Source: Desmodesmus armatus
Taxonomy: Eukaryota; Chlorophyta; Chlorophyceae; Sphaeropleales; Scenedesmaceae
Direction: 5' to 3'
Length of the DNA: 64,000 bases
Assembly (NCBI GenBank): GCA_007449985.2
Contig: VIIQ02000717.1
Location: forward strand, 20,412 to 84,411
The position numbers and the translations under genes were made by a program. Position 1 is the first letter of the stretch. Each line of letters starts with the position of its first letter. The notes beneath the pieces were generated by a model that was given only the letters and a program-made list of their open reading frames with translations, did no database searches and was not told the origin of the DNA. Positions 1 to 11,262 of this stretch are shown in pieces.

Positions 1-1750
1 TATTCAATAGCCTATGGCCTATGATAGGCCAACACATGGCCGACACATGGCCATGTGTTGGTGACACTCGCCACAGGAGTCTTGTTGCATGGGGCTGTAC
101 AGACATGTCTGCACGTAGCCTTTGTCCGACAAGTTGCATACTGCAGCACATTGTACTACTGTTTGGCAAACAGCACTTTGTTTGTACGCACTCGTTTGGT
201 AGTCGTGTGGCTGTTTCATCTCGTTTTTCGCACATGGCTGCTTGTGCGGCTTGCGTGTGGCTGGCTGCAAGCCTCGCAGACGACCTGCCAAATTTGCAGC
301 ACTGCACTGCAGGTTCTACCTCCGAGGCCAGTGGCTGCCGTGCAGCGGCTGCAAGCTAGCAGTTTGTGTACACACGTTTCGACTTTCAAATGCCTGTGTG
401 CATGTGGCAGTTGCAAATGCACAATCGAAATGAGCTTGCTTCCAATTTGTACGCAATCATGCGGTGCCACCGCACGACGGTCGTGTGGCTGTTGGCATGT
501 GCTTGTCTGCACATGGCTGTTTGTGCGGCTTACATGCGGCTGTCTGCAAGCCTTGCAGGTGACCTGCCAAAATTTGCAGCACTGCAGTGGTTCAACCAGC
601 GGGGCCCGCTGTGGCTGCAAGCCAGGAGCTTGTGCACACACACTAAATGTTCAGGCGGTCTCAACATTCCATGGCTGCCAGCCATGTTGGGCCAACAGCA
701 ATATACGGTACATTGCTGTTTGCATATACTACTAGTAGTAGCCGCAAATGCACAAACAATATGTTGTTTGTACGCAACCTTGAGGTGGCCGAGCGGCTTT
801 TTCAAATGGCATGTGCTTGTCTGCACCGTGCATGGCATGGCTGTTAGTGCGGCTTACATGCGGCTGACTGCAAGCTCCTGCCAAGTTGCAGCATGCCATA
901 CCGCTGCATGGCGGCCATGCAGTGGCTGTGATCTACGTGCACTGCAAGTGGTTTGTGGCAATCATACGTGTATGGTGGCCACAGTGACTGTCCCGGAGTT
1001 TGAAACCGTCTTGCAGTGACTGCAGCTTCAAGCTGTGCACTGCAGGAGTGAGTATGCACCTGCAGGTAGCAATTGCCAGTTCAGCTCTCACTGCAGTCGA
1101 GAATCACGTACATGCACGAGGTGTACAGGGGTGCATGCCGCTGGATGATTTGCGCTTTTCTGCATGTTTGCACTGGTGTGTCAACCGGCCATTGGAGGTC
1201 ACACAGTGTCTGCTGACGGCACTCAGCTGAAGAGGCTGGTGCCCTGACTCGAGAATGGTCCTCAATGAGTGTTTCTGGGGAAGGGCTGCACTTGCTTTTG
1301 AGCGTGCGCTTGTTTGTGGCAATCATGTGTATATGGTAGCCACAGTGATTCACAGGCTATCCACAACCACTGCGTGGTTGCTGAGCATTATAGAGTGGAC
1401 CTGAATCTGCAGGCAGCAATTGCCACTGGGCTGCTCAGCTTTCTACTGCGACCGTCTATCACGTACAATGCATAAGCTGCCTGCAGCCGAATGTTTGCGC
1501 TTTTGTTTGCATGATTGTGGCCAGCGCTGCGGCGCTGCCAGCGGGTCATCCTACCATTGAGCTCACACGGTGTGTAGACACAGGGAGTGCATCCAGCCAA
1601 TGCAACAACCATCCAAGGATGTGACATTCCGAAGTGTGTGCTGACGACACTCAGCTGAAAGAAGCGGATGCCCTGATGAGTGGTGGGGAAGGGGTTGCCC
1701 CTGAGACGTCTGATCTGTTTGTAAGTGCACTTGGTTGTCAAGCTTTTAGG
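1..1750. repeat. Diverged tandem repeat region, no gene seen
   Basis: Several blocks recur at roughly 280-400 base spacing. A block running from a TGTGCGGCTT core into GCAAGC and then a GACCTGCCAAA-type stretch starts near 241, 518 and 849. A TTTGTGGCAATCAT block followed by GTAGCCACAGTGA or GTGGCCACAGTGA occurs near 952 and 1313. A GCTGACG(G/A)CACTCAGCTGAA block occurs near 1210 and 1641. The long open frames on both strands are cysteine-rich by-products of the repeated TGC/GCA triplets and differ from copy to copy, so I do not call them genes. Confidence 0.6.
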
Positions 1751-2715
1751 AGGTACCTGAATGATGAGACAGAGCTAAAGACCCCCGAAAAGCAAGGTGG
1801 TGCACTGCTAACTTTTAAGCAAGACTTGTCCCGGACCTCACACCCAGTGGCCTACTGTGAAGCAGCTTGCCGTACTGTATTTGACACTGGCCCTGTGTTG
1901 CAGTGTTACAAGAACTGATGCAAGAGTGCCATGCTTGTGGCACAGCTGGGCGATGCTGTCCACACAAAACATACACATCATGACATGATGCCTCAAGCAG
2001 ACCTGCCAAGTCTGATATGATGATATGATGGCTGAGCCATCATAACTATTCATTGATTCATAGTCCAGCGAGTTTGATCAAGATCAGCCCCGCCTTTGCC
2101 CAGGCTGGGACACACAACAAGGCTTGGCAACTGCCACACAGACAGAAAAAAACTGCCACACAACGTGTGATCATCACAGGTTATCACTGGCCCAGTCACT
2201 GAGTGACTCACTGAGGCTCAGGCTGGCTCACCAGGCTGGCAGCCTGGTCGGATAAGCTATCACTGGTAGTGACCCGGGGAGTCCGATTTCTGTGCGACTT
2301 GACGGTGCATACATGGCTCGCCTGCAAGCTGTCAACCACCACCCTCAATGCAAGCGCTACACGAGGCAGTCTCTCAGGCAAGCCTATGCAAGTGGCACTT
2401 GCATAGTTATGCCAGACTGGTAGTCTCAGAGCAAAAAGTCAGCACTGTGTCACACAGTGTCACTATGGTTAAACAAGTCACGACTCGGACTGGACAAGCC
2501 ATGTGCAGACCGTCTACTGGCTACTGAGTAGCTTTGTTTCGGCGCCACGCAGCTCTGCAGCTGCCCACTCGACCCTCAACTTGAGGTTGAACCTCAGTTT
2601 GGGCCAGTGCAACGCCTGCACTACTCAGTGTAAGACAAATGAATTTGCCTACACACCACAACAGCAGCACTACAGCATGGACCAGTCCAACACCCTGTCA
2701 GTGACAAAGCCTCCG
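1751..2715. other. Gene-free stretch
   Basis: No exon, RNA gene or mobile-element signature was recognised. Its right edge is the 3' flank of the minus-strand gene ending at 2716. It contains short imperfect direct repeats such as TGATATGATGATATGATGG near 2013. Confidence 0.4.
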
Positions 2716-3762
2716 TCAGCAGCTGTCCCACTCAGGCTTCCGCCGGCATGTAATTGGGCAAGCCTTGCCAACAGCAAACTCCCCATGCCACTTGCCTGGC
2801 CTGTAAACGTTACCCACAAAGTCAAACTTGGTCAAAGCCTGCGTGGGGAAGCCCCGTGTCTCTGCCGCACGAAACTTGCCGCAGTGAAAGGATGCATGCT
2901 CAAGTGTGACATTCCTCACCAAAGGCCAAACCCTCTGCTTGAGCCAGGCTTGATCAGCATACCATGTGTTGTTGCGCTGCAGTACTGCAGGTGAAAACAA
3001 CTCCTGAATGAGCCTCGGATGCAGCAACCCACCCACAGAGCCAAAGAGACCTGCCAGCACAGGCCACTTATGGTGGTTCTTATGGTCATGCATCGTATGG
3101 AACAGCCACTTTGACGCCTCCCACTCTTGTACAGCTGCTTTGTCACGGGCTGTCAACCGCGCATCTGCATCCCTGCAGATCACACGTGTTGCAGTGTTGT
3201 CTGTCAAGGCTAGGAACCGCCAGGAGGTACTGGAAACATTGTTTTGGGGGGTTCTATGAGCTGTCATGGGGACTAGCTCACCCCCCATCCGCTGTATAAA
3301 GTCCAGCACATCGGCTGGCACTCCTTCACCATAGTAAACTCTGTACGTCCAGTCAGGCCAGTCCCTCTTCGCCAACCACGCGTTTTCGACTGCGCCTGTC
3401 GTGTATCTTGGGTTGTCGCCATAGAGCGAGACCGCAATGACTTTCTTGCCCTTGCAAGTGCCTTCTTTCTCTGCCCGGGCAACCTCCCTGGCCACGTCAG
3501 GGAGGACGTATTCAGTGCGCGCTGACACATCGGGTATGCACCGTTGGGTGGCTTGCGCGTTTGACACAAGTGCCCCAACGCCTGCCCTCCCAGAGGGAAT
3601 GGTTGCGCTGCTGTTGAAATGGCTATTGGCCATCAGCTGGATAGGGGGTGCTGTCTGCGAAGAGCTGGACGTGTGCTGGACACTGCAACTGAGGGTGTGA
3701 CTAAAGATGTATATTGTCATAGGCATGCATATCAGCACTGCCCATGGCACCCTGAACAGCAT
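2716..3762 (-). CDS. Probable type II membrane glycosyltransferase-like protein, single exon
   Basis: This is an uninterrupted frame of 348 residues. The ATG at 3762 was chosen because the frame is open upstream only to a TGA at 3871-3873, has no earlier ATG, and contains no AG that could serve as a splice acceptor. Residues 1-20 are hydrophobic and fit a signal anchor. A Ser/Thr/Gln-rich stem follows to about residue 100. The compact domain begins with a KKVIAVSLYG strand at 106-115 and carries CRDAD at 196-200, a possible DxD nucleotide-sugar/metal motif, then WPVLAGLFGSVGG at 233-245. This organisation (short tail, anchor, stem, luminal DxD domain) is typical of Golgi glycosyltransferases. 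I cannot name the family or the sugar, so the function is an inference. It is the only clearly intronless gene here. The upstream CTG run would add a Leu-rich segment if a non-ATG start were used. Confidence 0.6.
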   Translation of the reverse strand: MLFRVPWAVLICMPMTIYIFSHTLSCSVQHTSSSSQTAPPIQLMANSHFNSSATIPSGRAGVGALVSNAQATQRCIPDVSARTEYVLPDVAREVARAEKEGTCKGKKVIAVSLYGDNPRYTTGAVENAWLAKRDWPDWTYRVYYGEGVPADVLDFIQRMGGELVPMTAHRTPQNNVSSTSWRFLALTDNTATRVICRDADARLTARDKAAVQEWEASKWLFHTMHDHKNHHKWPVLAGLFGSVGGLLHPRLIQELFSPAVLQRNNTWYADQAWLKQRVWPLVRNVTLEHASFHCGKFRAAETRGFPTQALTKFDFVGNVYRPGKWHGEFAVGKACPITCRRKPEWDSC

Positions 3763-4637
3763 CACCACCAGCAGCAGCAACACCACCAGCAGCAGCAGCA
3801 GCAGACCGGAGACATCAGCCACCAGCGCAGAGCGTAGAAATATGCAAGGTTTGGTTGAATTTGTCAAATATCAGCCATGCATCAGCATTTTGCCCTCACC
3901 ATATGCGTGTTTTATGCCCTTTGCTTGAAGATGCATGCTGCTTGGCCTGCTTCGCCATGGCGGTCGCTGTCGAAGCAGTAAAATGCAATAATGTACCTCG
4001 AACCACCGTTAAGACAAGTTTACAAGCTGTTGAGAATATAGCGACGTGGTCAAGGGGCTTTTGTGACGAGGCACGACGCTTCGGAGTTCCGAGGCGGGAA
4101 CCGCGCTCGTACCCTTTCAATGCTGTTCCGCACCTTCGGAGCGGCCTCAAGACTTCAATATTCGCAATTGATTGCGAGAAGAAACGGCAAGACCCGTTCA
4201 CACACTGAGACCATTCCTGCCCACTGGGTAATGACCACCAAAATCACACCGATACCTGTACTTGGTAAGTTTCAGGTGCCACTGAGCACACTACTTCCTT
4301 TTTACATTGCAGCAACATGCCATGTTCCAGTGAAATACAGCAGGTGTCTGTCTTGTTCCAGCAAACCTTTGATTATTGACCGCGTCTGGATCCGTGGCAA
4401 GTCAAGTTGAGGCGAACGTCACATAGCAGTACATACACTCCTTCTTCACTATTATCCTCTTTGGCTTTGGTCCCTCTCCACATCCTCAGTCAGTCAGCGA
4501 CAGTAAGTTGATCGATATATAATTGTGAGTACATGGCCGCCTTGATTTCAGCATTTGCATGACGCAATCCAAGTTGGATGCAACTTGCTTTTCTGTGCAT
4601 CTGTGCTCCACACCCTGCCGCAAATGTTCTGACTGCA
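3763..4637. other. Probable promoter region between opposite-strand genes
   Basis: This stretch lies between the start of the minus-strand membrane protein and the plus-strand exon fragment at 4638. It has a (CTG)n/(CAG)n tract at 3765-3810, a segment with several CG dinucleotides at about 4065-4145, and an AT-rich TCGATATATAATTG at about 4511-4524. No exon was recognised. A promoter for the 3762 gene is expected here but no specific element can be defended. Confidence 0.35.
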
Positions 4638-5225
4638 GACGCGCATGGAGCGTGGTGGTGCTGCCACCTTTGTGAACCTGCTAGGACTCAACTCAAAGGA
4701 CACGTGAGTGCTGTGATAATCCTCATGAGTTTGAGAAAGAGCACTACTGCTCAACAAAGACAGGCTCACACTGCACTGCTACTTTGGCCACTGCACTCCA
4801 AGCACGATGGCTTACACAGCGCCCCAAGCATGATGGCAGCTACGCTGTTTGCATTAGCAAGCTTGCAGCAAGGCTGCTACTAGCCGTGGGAGTCGCAGGA
4901 CCCTGCTGTATCGTGATGATGGGATGTGCTGTTGGTCTGTTTGATTCTTTGCTGCAGGTGGCGGTTGCACCTTGATGTTGAGCAGAGTGTGGACCTGCTG
5001 CTGGCCTCACCCTCAGAGCTGACAGCAGCACTGGACCCGTACAGCAAGCTCACAGGAGCAGCAGCAGCAGCAGCAACACCTGAGGACAGAGGTGTCCCTG
5101 TGAACACCCAGGTTCGCAGGAAGGACCCTGATGGCAGGCTGTGGGTGCAGTTTCAGTCGCCAGGGGCAGCTGGGGTGGTGCAGCAGCTCGGTAGTGGGAA
5201 GCTGGTTGCTGGTACTTGTGACTGA
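4638..5225 (+). pseudogene. 3'-terminal fragment duplicate of the ycf45-like ATPase gene
   Basis: Two exons repeat the last two exons of the gene ending at 11165. Exon 1 starts at 4638 after GCAG and ends at about 4703 before GTGAGT. Exon 2 runs from 4958 to the TGA at 5225. Splice phase is the same as in the full gene. Exon 2 starts WRLHLDVEQSVDLLLASPSE in both copies, and then differs near the end, where this copy reads VVQQLGSGKLVAGTCD. The ATPase core, Walker motifs and upstream domains are absent: a different gene on the other strand occupies 2716-3762 and only about 875 bases separate them. It is therefore a partial copy, probably non-functional, unless it is used as an alternative 3' end of something unseen. 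A TGTAA signal follows the stop. Confidence 0.75.
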
Positions 5226-5239
5226 ATGAAAGATGTCTT

Positions 5240-5244
5240 TGTAA
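5240..5244 (+). terminator. TGTAA poly(A) signal after the duplicated fragment
   Basis: TGTAA, the usual green-algal polyadenylation signal, lies 15 bases after the stop at 5225. This suggests that the duplication carried its 3' end along. Confidence 0.45.
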
Positions 5245-5539
5245 TCCTGGAAACCATTTCGAGGCATGTGTCGACATGTCTGGCGCACGTCTGTCACACG
5301 GATAGTGCCAGCCTTTGACCCTCCTTTGACCCGCCGACACGGATAAGTCTACGACAGACCCCAAGGGTCGTCCAGTCAAGCGCATGCTTGCATGTAAGCT
5401 AGCGCTTTGTCACACCCGCAGCTCTTTCAACGCTCGAAAGTTTCGGGGGGCCCTTATCCGTGCTGCACTTACAGCAGTCGTGAAGCAACAGAAGTGCACC
5501 TGACAGCAGTCGTAGGCAACAGAAGTACACCTAGGGGCT
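5245..5539. other. 5' flank of the ycf45-like gene
   Basis: No further exon was recognised. A short direct repeat, ACAGCAGTCGT followed by (A)GCAACAGAAGT, occurs near 5471 and 5503. The transcription start and any upstream transit-peptide exon of the gene beginning at 5540 are not identifiable. Confidence 0.3.
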
Positions 5540-8500
5540 ATGCAGTCACTTGCAGCAAATACACAACTACAATCAGCTGTGGAGAGGGTGTGGCCAAGCA
5601 CACACCAGGACCCACAGACAAGAGTGCGCAACTATGTTGCCAACTTACTGTTGCGCCAGCAGGGGTACCAGATCTCGCTTACACTAGCATCTTCTGCCTT
5701 TGTGCATAAACATGGCAGCGTCCAGTCCCTGGGCTTGCCTGAACGAAGCTTCAAAAAGATCCTGCTAAGCGCAAGCGAGTTTGTTGTTGTTGGGACCAAT
5801 GGCAGGGAATCTGTGTCGCTTGACACAGCACAGCTGCTGCAGAAGTACCAGCAGTTGCAGGGTGGATCCAGCAGCAGCAGCAACAGCGGCGCCACCAGCA
5901 GTGGTTTTGCCAGCAGCAGCGGCAACACCAACAGCATGAGTAGGGCCGACAGGACGCAGCTGCGGCTGCTGGTAGCAGCATTGTGGCCGCAGGCTAGCTC
6001 TTCCATACCCGTGCAGATCAAAATCTTCATGGCTGACCTGCTGCTAGCAGAGCCTGACCTGACACTACCTCAGGGGGCGATTGGGCGGGCAGGATTTCGA
6101 TTTGGCAGTGCCAACAGCCTGGGCATACGCAGCTATGACAAGCTGCTGACACAAGATGCATCTGGGTCCTTTGTAATTGACTACTCTTTAAAGCCGCCCA
6201 CTATTCGCTTTGACGCCACAGCACTGCGTCAGTTTGCCTGCAGCATGGGCGTGAATGGCATTGCCAGTAATAGCAGCGGTGCCAGTAGCAGTTGGGGCGC
6301 CAGCAGCAGCAACCGTGCCACCAGCCGCAGCGGTAGCGGTGCCGGCAGCAGTGGCAGCAGCAGTGGCATTGGTGCCAGCAGCAGTGGCACTGGTGCCAGC
6401 AACAGCACCGGCGGTGCCAGCAGCAGTGGCACTGGTGCCAGCAGCAGCACCGGCGGTGCCAGCAGCAGTGGCACTGGTGCCAGCAGCAGCACCGGCGGTG
6501 CCAGCAGCAGCGGCGCTGGTGCACCAGTGCCCCCGCTGCAACGTAGCGGCAGTGGCACGTTTGCCAGTGTAGGCAGCGGCTGTGGCAGCAGTGGCGGCAG
6601 TAACCTTGGACGGCTGCAAGCTATATTGGAGGTGCGCCTGGCAGCAGCAAATCTGGGGGCTTGTGAATTCCTCTCTCAATTTCCAGTCGCTCACTCACTG
6701 ACTCACTCACTGACTCACTCACTGACTCACTGACTCACTCACTCACTCACTCACTCACTCACTCACTCACTCACTCACTCACTCACTCACTCACTCACTC
6801 ACTCACTCACTCACTCACTCACTCACTCACTCACTCACTCACTCACTCACTCACTCACTCACTCACTCACTCACTCACTCACTCACTCACTCACTCACTC
6901 ACTCACTCACTCACTCACTCACTCACTCACTCACTCAACTCAACCCAATCTTCTTGCTGCAGGAGCCTCGAGGGGCAACATGCAGTGTGGTTGCTGAGCA
7001 GCAATCACTGCCACAGCCTACGCAATCCATGTTTGTCAGCAGCAGCACCAATGCTCAGCAGGCAACTGCAATACCTGCCGAGGTCGCCAAGCAGCAGCGG
7101 GGTCCCATAAGGACCCAGCTCCCTACCACTTCCCAGCTCACGCAGCAGCCTGAAAAGCGTGCAGTGCAGCCGCCTGCAGTTGAAGCATGCGGTAATGAGC
7201 AGCTGCCGCCTGTTCCACAGTGGCCTGGGGCAGGCAGCACCCAGAATCTGCATCGCATCCTGCCTCCTATCCCGCAGCTGCTGTTTGAGCTGCAGCTGCA
7301 GCAGGGTGGTTCAGGCTGGCTGCAGCCCAGCTTCATCCTGCACCCACACCAGCTGCAGGGAGCAGGAGGGCAACAGCAACAGCAGCTGTATGATGGGCAG
7401 CAGCAGCAGATTGTTGCAGCAGCTACGGCGGAAAGCTCCTGCCAGCAGTTGGTGGGTGTCAGGGGCAGCCAGCCTGTCCTGCAGGAGTGGCATGGTAACA
7501 GCAGCAGCAGCAACAGCTTCAGCAGCTTTGATGACCAGGCCCCTCATCTTGCTGCTGATGCTAATGTGGGTGGGGATGCAGAGGATGACGGCAGCACTGG
7601 CCAGCAGCAGCAGCAGGAGGGGTTAGCAGCAGCTGCCAATGCAGAGGAGCAAGGGGAGGGTGTGCCGGGCGGTGAGGGGCAGCCTGCTGAGCAGCTCTGG
7701 CGAGAAGTTGGGTGCAGCAGCAGCAGCAGCGGGACAGGGTTGAGCAGTGAGCTGGACAGCTATGAGCCAAGCCTTGCTGTGGGCCAGGATGAGGCTGTGT
7801 GGAGCATGGCCAAGCTGCTGCCTGCAAGGTAGGCAGCGCAATCATGCTGGCGGCAACTTGCGCTGTGACCTGATCCTGCCATAATTGTGCAATGCTCTGA
7901 TAGCTCCGCCGTGAATATTGTGAAGGGGTCTTGCAAGGTTGTGTTGTGCCTGTCCATCATGTTGAAAACGCTACCTGCTGCATTTTTTGACCACATGCGG
8001 TATGCTGGTGTTTGCTAATTTGCTGCAGGGTGCGGGCCGACCTGGCGCCCTTCATGTGGCTCAATGTCTTGCCAACTCTTGTCGAGGTTATCATCGACAA
8101 GGGCAAGCCCGTCGTGCTGCGACTATCAGACAGGTCCTCCCGCATCCGGAACTACAGTGTCGATCTGGTCGAGGCCCTATCCCTGCTGGAAGCAGCGCAG
8201 CAGCAGTGGCAGGTGCAGGGCCGGGTCGCGGCCTTTGATGACGAAGAGCAGCAGCCGTACTTTGCAGACATCAGCTACGCAGAGCATTCCGCAGCATACA
8301 GGCAGGCAAAAGACTTTGCGACCCTGTTTCGGCAGGATGGTCGCATGGGCGTGCCGGGGACGCTGCATCGCATCAGCGTGCTGCGGAACGTGGCGGGCAC
8401 GCCGACTGGCCTGACATACCGGCTCGGGCGCCACGTGCCTGACAATGCACGGTTGGTTGGTGACGTGCTGTCTTCAATGAAGGCTAGCATCATGCCAGGG

Positions 8501-11165
8501 TCACCTGTGGAAAGGTGCGTTCTCTCAGAGTGCTACTGAGCCTGGTTTTGCGTGCTGTTGCTGCAGCGCATACAGTAGATCAGCAAGGACTCTAACTGAA
8601 GAAGCCTTGCACTTGCAATGAAACCTTTGCATATGCAAGCGTAGGGAGTCTGTCCCAAGGGCGGATCGCATCTGTCGTTTGTGCTCTGGTCAGGACGCTT
8701 CGCTGGCCAACCGCGCTGCTGTGCTGGCCCGTACTGGCACCAGCAACAATGTTGAAGATCTAAAGCACTTCATTCTTGAATGTCCCGTGTATGATGATCT
8801 GCGCACCGCCTGCCCAGCCTTTGCTGACCCGGCTTCAGTCCAGTTGGGTGACCAAGATTGTGTTGCTACTGTGTTTCAACATGCCGAACAGTCGGCCCTG
8901 GCACACACTTTGTACAAAATGAAAGTGCGCAGAGCACGCTTGCTTGGCCTTACTATGGGTATTTGACTGACTTTGTTCTGTTTCTTGTGTCCACACTGGT
9001 ATAGTTGCCTGCCCTCATCTCTGCACACAATAGGTTCCTAGCATGGCTGGCACTTGCTGCAATTCTGGTGGTTCTGCCTTCTTTGGTCAACCCGGTGTAG
9101 GTGGTGCAAACCACCGCAGGGGAGACAACTTATGAGGTTCACCTGGCTCGATCCTGGTGGGCAATGCCATTGTTGTTTGGCGAAAATGTCCATGTAACAT
9201 ACTCCCCCATATGCGACAGCACAAGTACCTGGGGCTGGGCTTCCTACATTCAGGGCAGCCATAACAGCCAAGTGTGTTGCCACGTCTTTCCGTCTGCCGC
9301 ATCTGCACCACTGGAATGATTTCCTGCAAGTGATTGAATGCTATCCGTATCATGTCCTGCAGGGCTCAGTCTCTGTTGGTCCTTGGCAAGCCTGGCACCG
9401 GCAAGACCACCCTCCTGCGTGACATTGCGCGCATCATGAGCACACCTCCACAGCAAGGGGGCCTGGGCCTGGCAGTGCTCATCGTGGACACAAGCAACGA
9501 GATCGCAGGTGGGGTTGTGGGGGTTGTGGGGGTTGTGAAGCTTCCCGAAAGCTTTTCATGGCATGAAAACGGCTCTGGCGCTACCAGCACAGCATTATAG
9601 TAAGCAAAGCAACAAGGCATGTTTGGCAATTTCCCGGAAATTGCACATGCTGAGCATGTGCGACCGTCCCGGAGACAGATCAAGCACGTGGAGTGCCGTC
9701 TGAGAGCATCAAGATAACAACCGTTGTATCATGGGCCCTCAGGGGATTGGATCCCTTCTTACCCAATTACTGTGCAGGCGATGCTGACGAGTGCCACCCC
9801 TGCATCGGCTATGCGCGCCGCCTGATGGTGCCCCGGCGTGAGCAGCAGGCAGACATCCTGGTGCAGGCGGTGCAGAATCACAACCCCGACGTCATCATCG
9901 TAGACGAGATAGGCACCAGTCGGGTAGGGACGAATGCCGGACGAATGACGGAACAGCTGTCAGCTCAGCTCACAAGCTGTGTCTGACGGGGGGTGGTCAC
10001 ATTGACTTGCCAAGATTGCGGCAACATTGCCAGATGATCTGGTCATCCCAGTGGGCCTGTGCATCATGCAACCCGGGCTTCATGCCTTGCTGGGTTGCTT
10101 GATGGCTGTGGTATCACTGATGTGGCACATCCTGCATCCACAACAGCTTTTGGAACGAATGAATGCCATTCGGATTTAGTCAGACACCAGCCGCTCTTGG
10201 CTGTGCTGGCCGGTCACGCCTTGCACAATCACTGCCTTGTCTGATCTGTTGCAGGAGGTTGAGGCTGCGCGCACCATAGCTGAGCGGGGTGTGGTGCTGG
10301 TGGGCACTGCTCACGGCAACAACCTGTCCAACCTGATGCGCAACCCTGTGCTCAGGCCACTGGTGGGGGGCATCAACGCAGTCACGATCGGCGACCAGAT
10401 GGCGGCCCAGACAAACAGCAAGTCCAAGGTATGTTTGGTGATGTCTGCCTTTCTTCAGCCGCTTTCTTCGGCCGCTTTTGAACAGTGCATCAGCCGTCAC
10501 AAGGGTCTTTTTGATGGAGGTCGACGTCAAGCTCTGAGTCAATCCTTTGTAATTGTATGGGCAGCTTGTTTCTGCCGTTTGCAGTTGAAGACTTCTTGTT
10601 TTGCTGCGCATTTAGTCAGCACTCTGCTGTGCATGTTCTGACTGCAGACCCGGCTGGAGCGTGGTGGTGCAGCCACCTTTGTGAGCCTGCTGGAAATCAA
10701 CTCAAGGGACACGTGAGTGGCATGGTGTTGCTGATGAGTTTGGGAAAAAGCACTACAGCTGAACAAACCGAGGCTCAGACTGCACTGCTACTTTGGCCAC
10801 TGCACCCCGAGCAAGTGACACAGCAGCAACGCTGTTCTGATTAGCAGCCCATATGATGGTGAGATATGTTGCTGGTCTCTGTGAATATCTGCTGCAGTTG
10901 GCGGTTGCACCTTGATGTTGAGCAGAGTGTGGACCTGCTGCTGGCCTCACCCTCAGAGCTGACAGCAGCACTGGACCCGTACAGCAAGCTCACAGGAGCA
11001 GCAGCAGCAGCACCTGAGGGCAGAGGTGTGCCTGTGAACACCCAGCTCCGCAGGAAGGACCCTGATGGCAGGCTGTGGGTGCGGTTTGAGTCGCCAGGGG
11101 CAGCCCAGAAGGCTCTAGCAGCAGCTGGTGTTGTGGAACAGCTGCAGCATGGTGGTGGTGCTTGA
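5540..11165 (+). CDS. ycf45: ycf45/SpoIIIAA-type AAA ATPase with a long N-terminal extension
   Basis: Eight exons join in phase: 5540-6631, 6963-7828, 8029-8514, 9363-9508, 9778-9923, 10255-10428, 10648-10712, 10898-11165, giving about 1,080 residues. The C-terminal half matches the ycf45 family of cyanobacteria and plastids (nuclear SPD1 in Arabidopsis, needed for early plastid development). It has a GTLHRISVLRN block, Walker A GKPGTGKTT (about 823-831), IVDTSNEIAG, the CIGYARR block, Walker B VIIVDEIGT (about 902-909), RTIAERGVVLVGTAHGN, and a LERGGAATF segment. Plastid location is inferred. The N-terminal 360 residues hold two similar roughly 70-residue blocks (28-96 and 158-226) that resemble LOTUS/OST-HTH domains, followed by a Gly/Ala/Ser repeat; exon 2 is Gln-rich. 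These are much longer than in usual homologues. The start at 5540 is the first ATG of the open exon; an upstream exon is possible. Intron 1 holds a (CACT)n array and intron 3 a LINE insertion. Confidence 0.85.
6371..6520 (+). repeat. 42-base coding minisatellite (Gly-Ala-Ser-Thr repeat)
   Basis: About three and a half copies of a 42-base unit beginning GGTGCCAGCAGCAGTGGCAC lie inside exon 1 of the ycf45-like gene and encode GASSSGTGASSSTG-type repeats. All units keep frame, and copies differ by only one or two bases. Confidence 0.8.
6690..6936 (+). repeat. (CACT)n microsatellite in intron 1
   Basis: About 60 nearly perfect tandem TCAC/CACT units, with GACT interruptions only at the left end. 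It lies in the intron 6632-6962 of the ycf45-like gene, just before the acceptor at 6961-6962. The open frame runs straight into it, which explains the artefactual repeat of His-Ser-Leu-Thr at the end of the open frame. Confidence 0.95.
8630..9215 (+). repeat. 7-base target-site duplication flanking LINE copy 1
   Basis: CATATGC occurs at 8630-8636 and again at 9209-9215, directly flanking the truncated LINE. This is the expected footprint of target-primed reverse transcription. Confidence 0.75.
8637..9208 (+). mobile_element. 5'-truncated non-LTR retrotransposon (LINE) copy 1
   Basis: This 572-base segment matches the 3' end of the LINE at 12426-14416 in inverted orientation. By eye the two are almost or fully identical. 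It contains the last roughly 108 codons of the reverse-transcriptase ORF, including the zinc-binding CRLC...HFILEC segment, the stop near 8966 and the 3' untranslated tail ending ACATACTCCCC. It sits in intron 3 of the ycf45-like gene (8515-9362), in the same orientation as the gene. It is non-autonomous. Its near identity to copy 2 indicates recent insertion. Confidence 0.92.
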
Positions 11166-11257
11166 CTCGGCCGCTGGCAGCACATTATCGCTGCTTTGAT
11201 AATGTTTAACATGTTTGCAACGCATCCAAAATGGTCTAGACTACGTGGTATACCGCA

Positions 11258-11262
11258 TGTAA
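11258..11262 (+). terminator. TGTAA poly(A) signal of the ycf45-like gene
   Basis: TGTAA occurs 93 bases after the stop at 11165, a normal distance for green-algal 3' untranslated regions. Confidence 0.5.

Noticed and set aside
784..870. GGTGGCCGAGCGGC resembling the 5' end of a tRNA
   Set aside because: No matching acceptor stem, T-loop GTTCGA or anticodon arm follows within 90 bases.
5751..6694. Long open frames antisense to the ycf45-like exon (poly-Leu, poly-Cys, poly-Ala)
   Set aside because: They are reverse readings of CAG/AGC/GGC repeats and have no start, domain or splice support.
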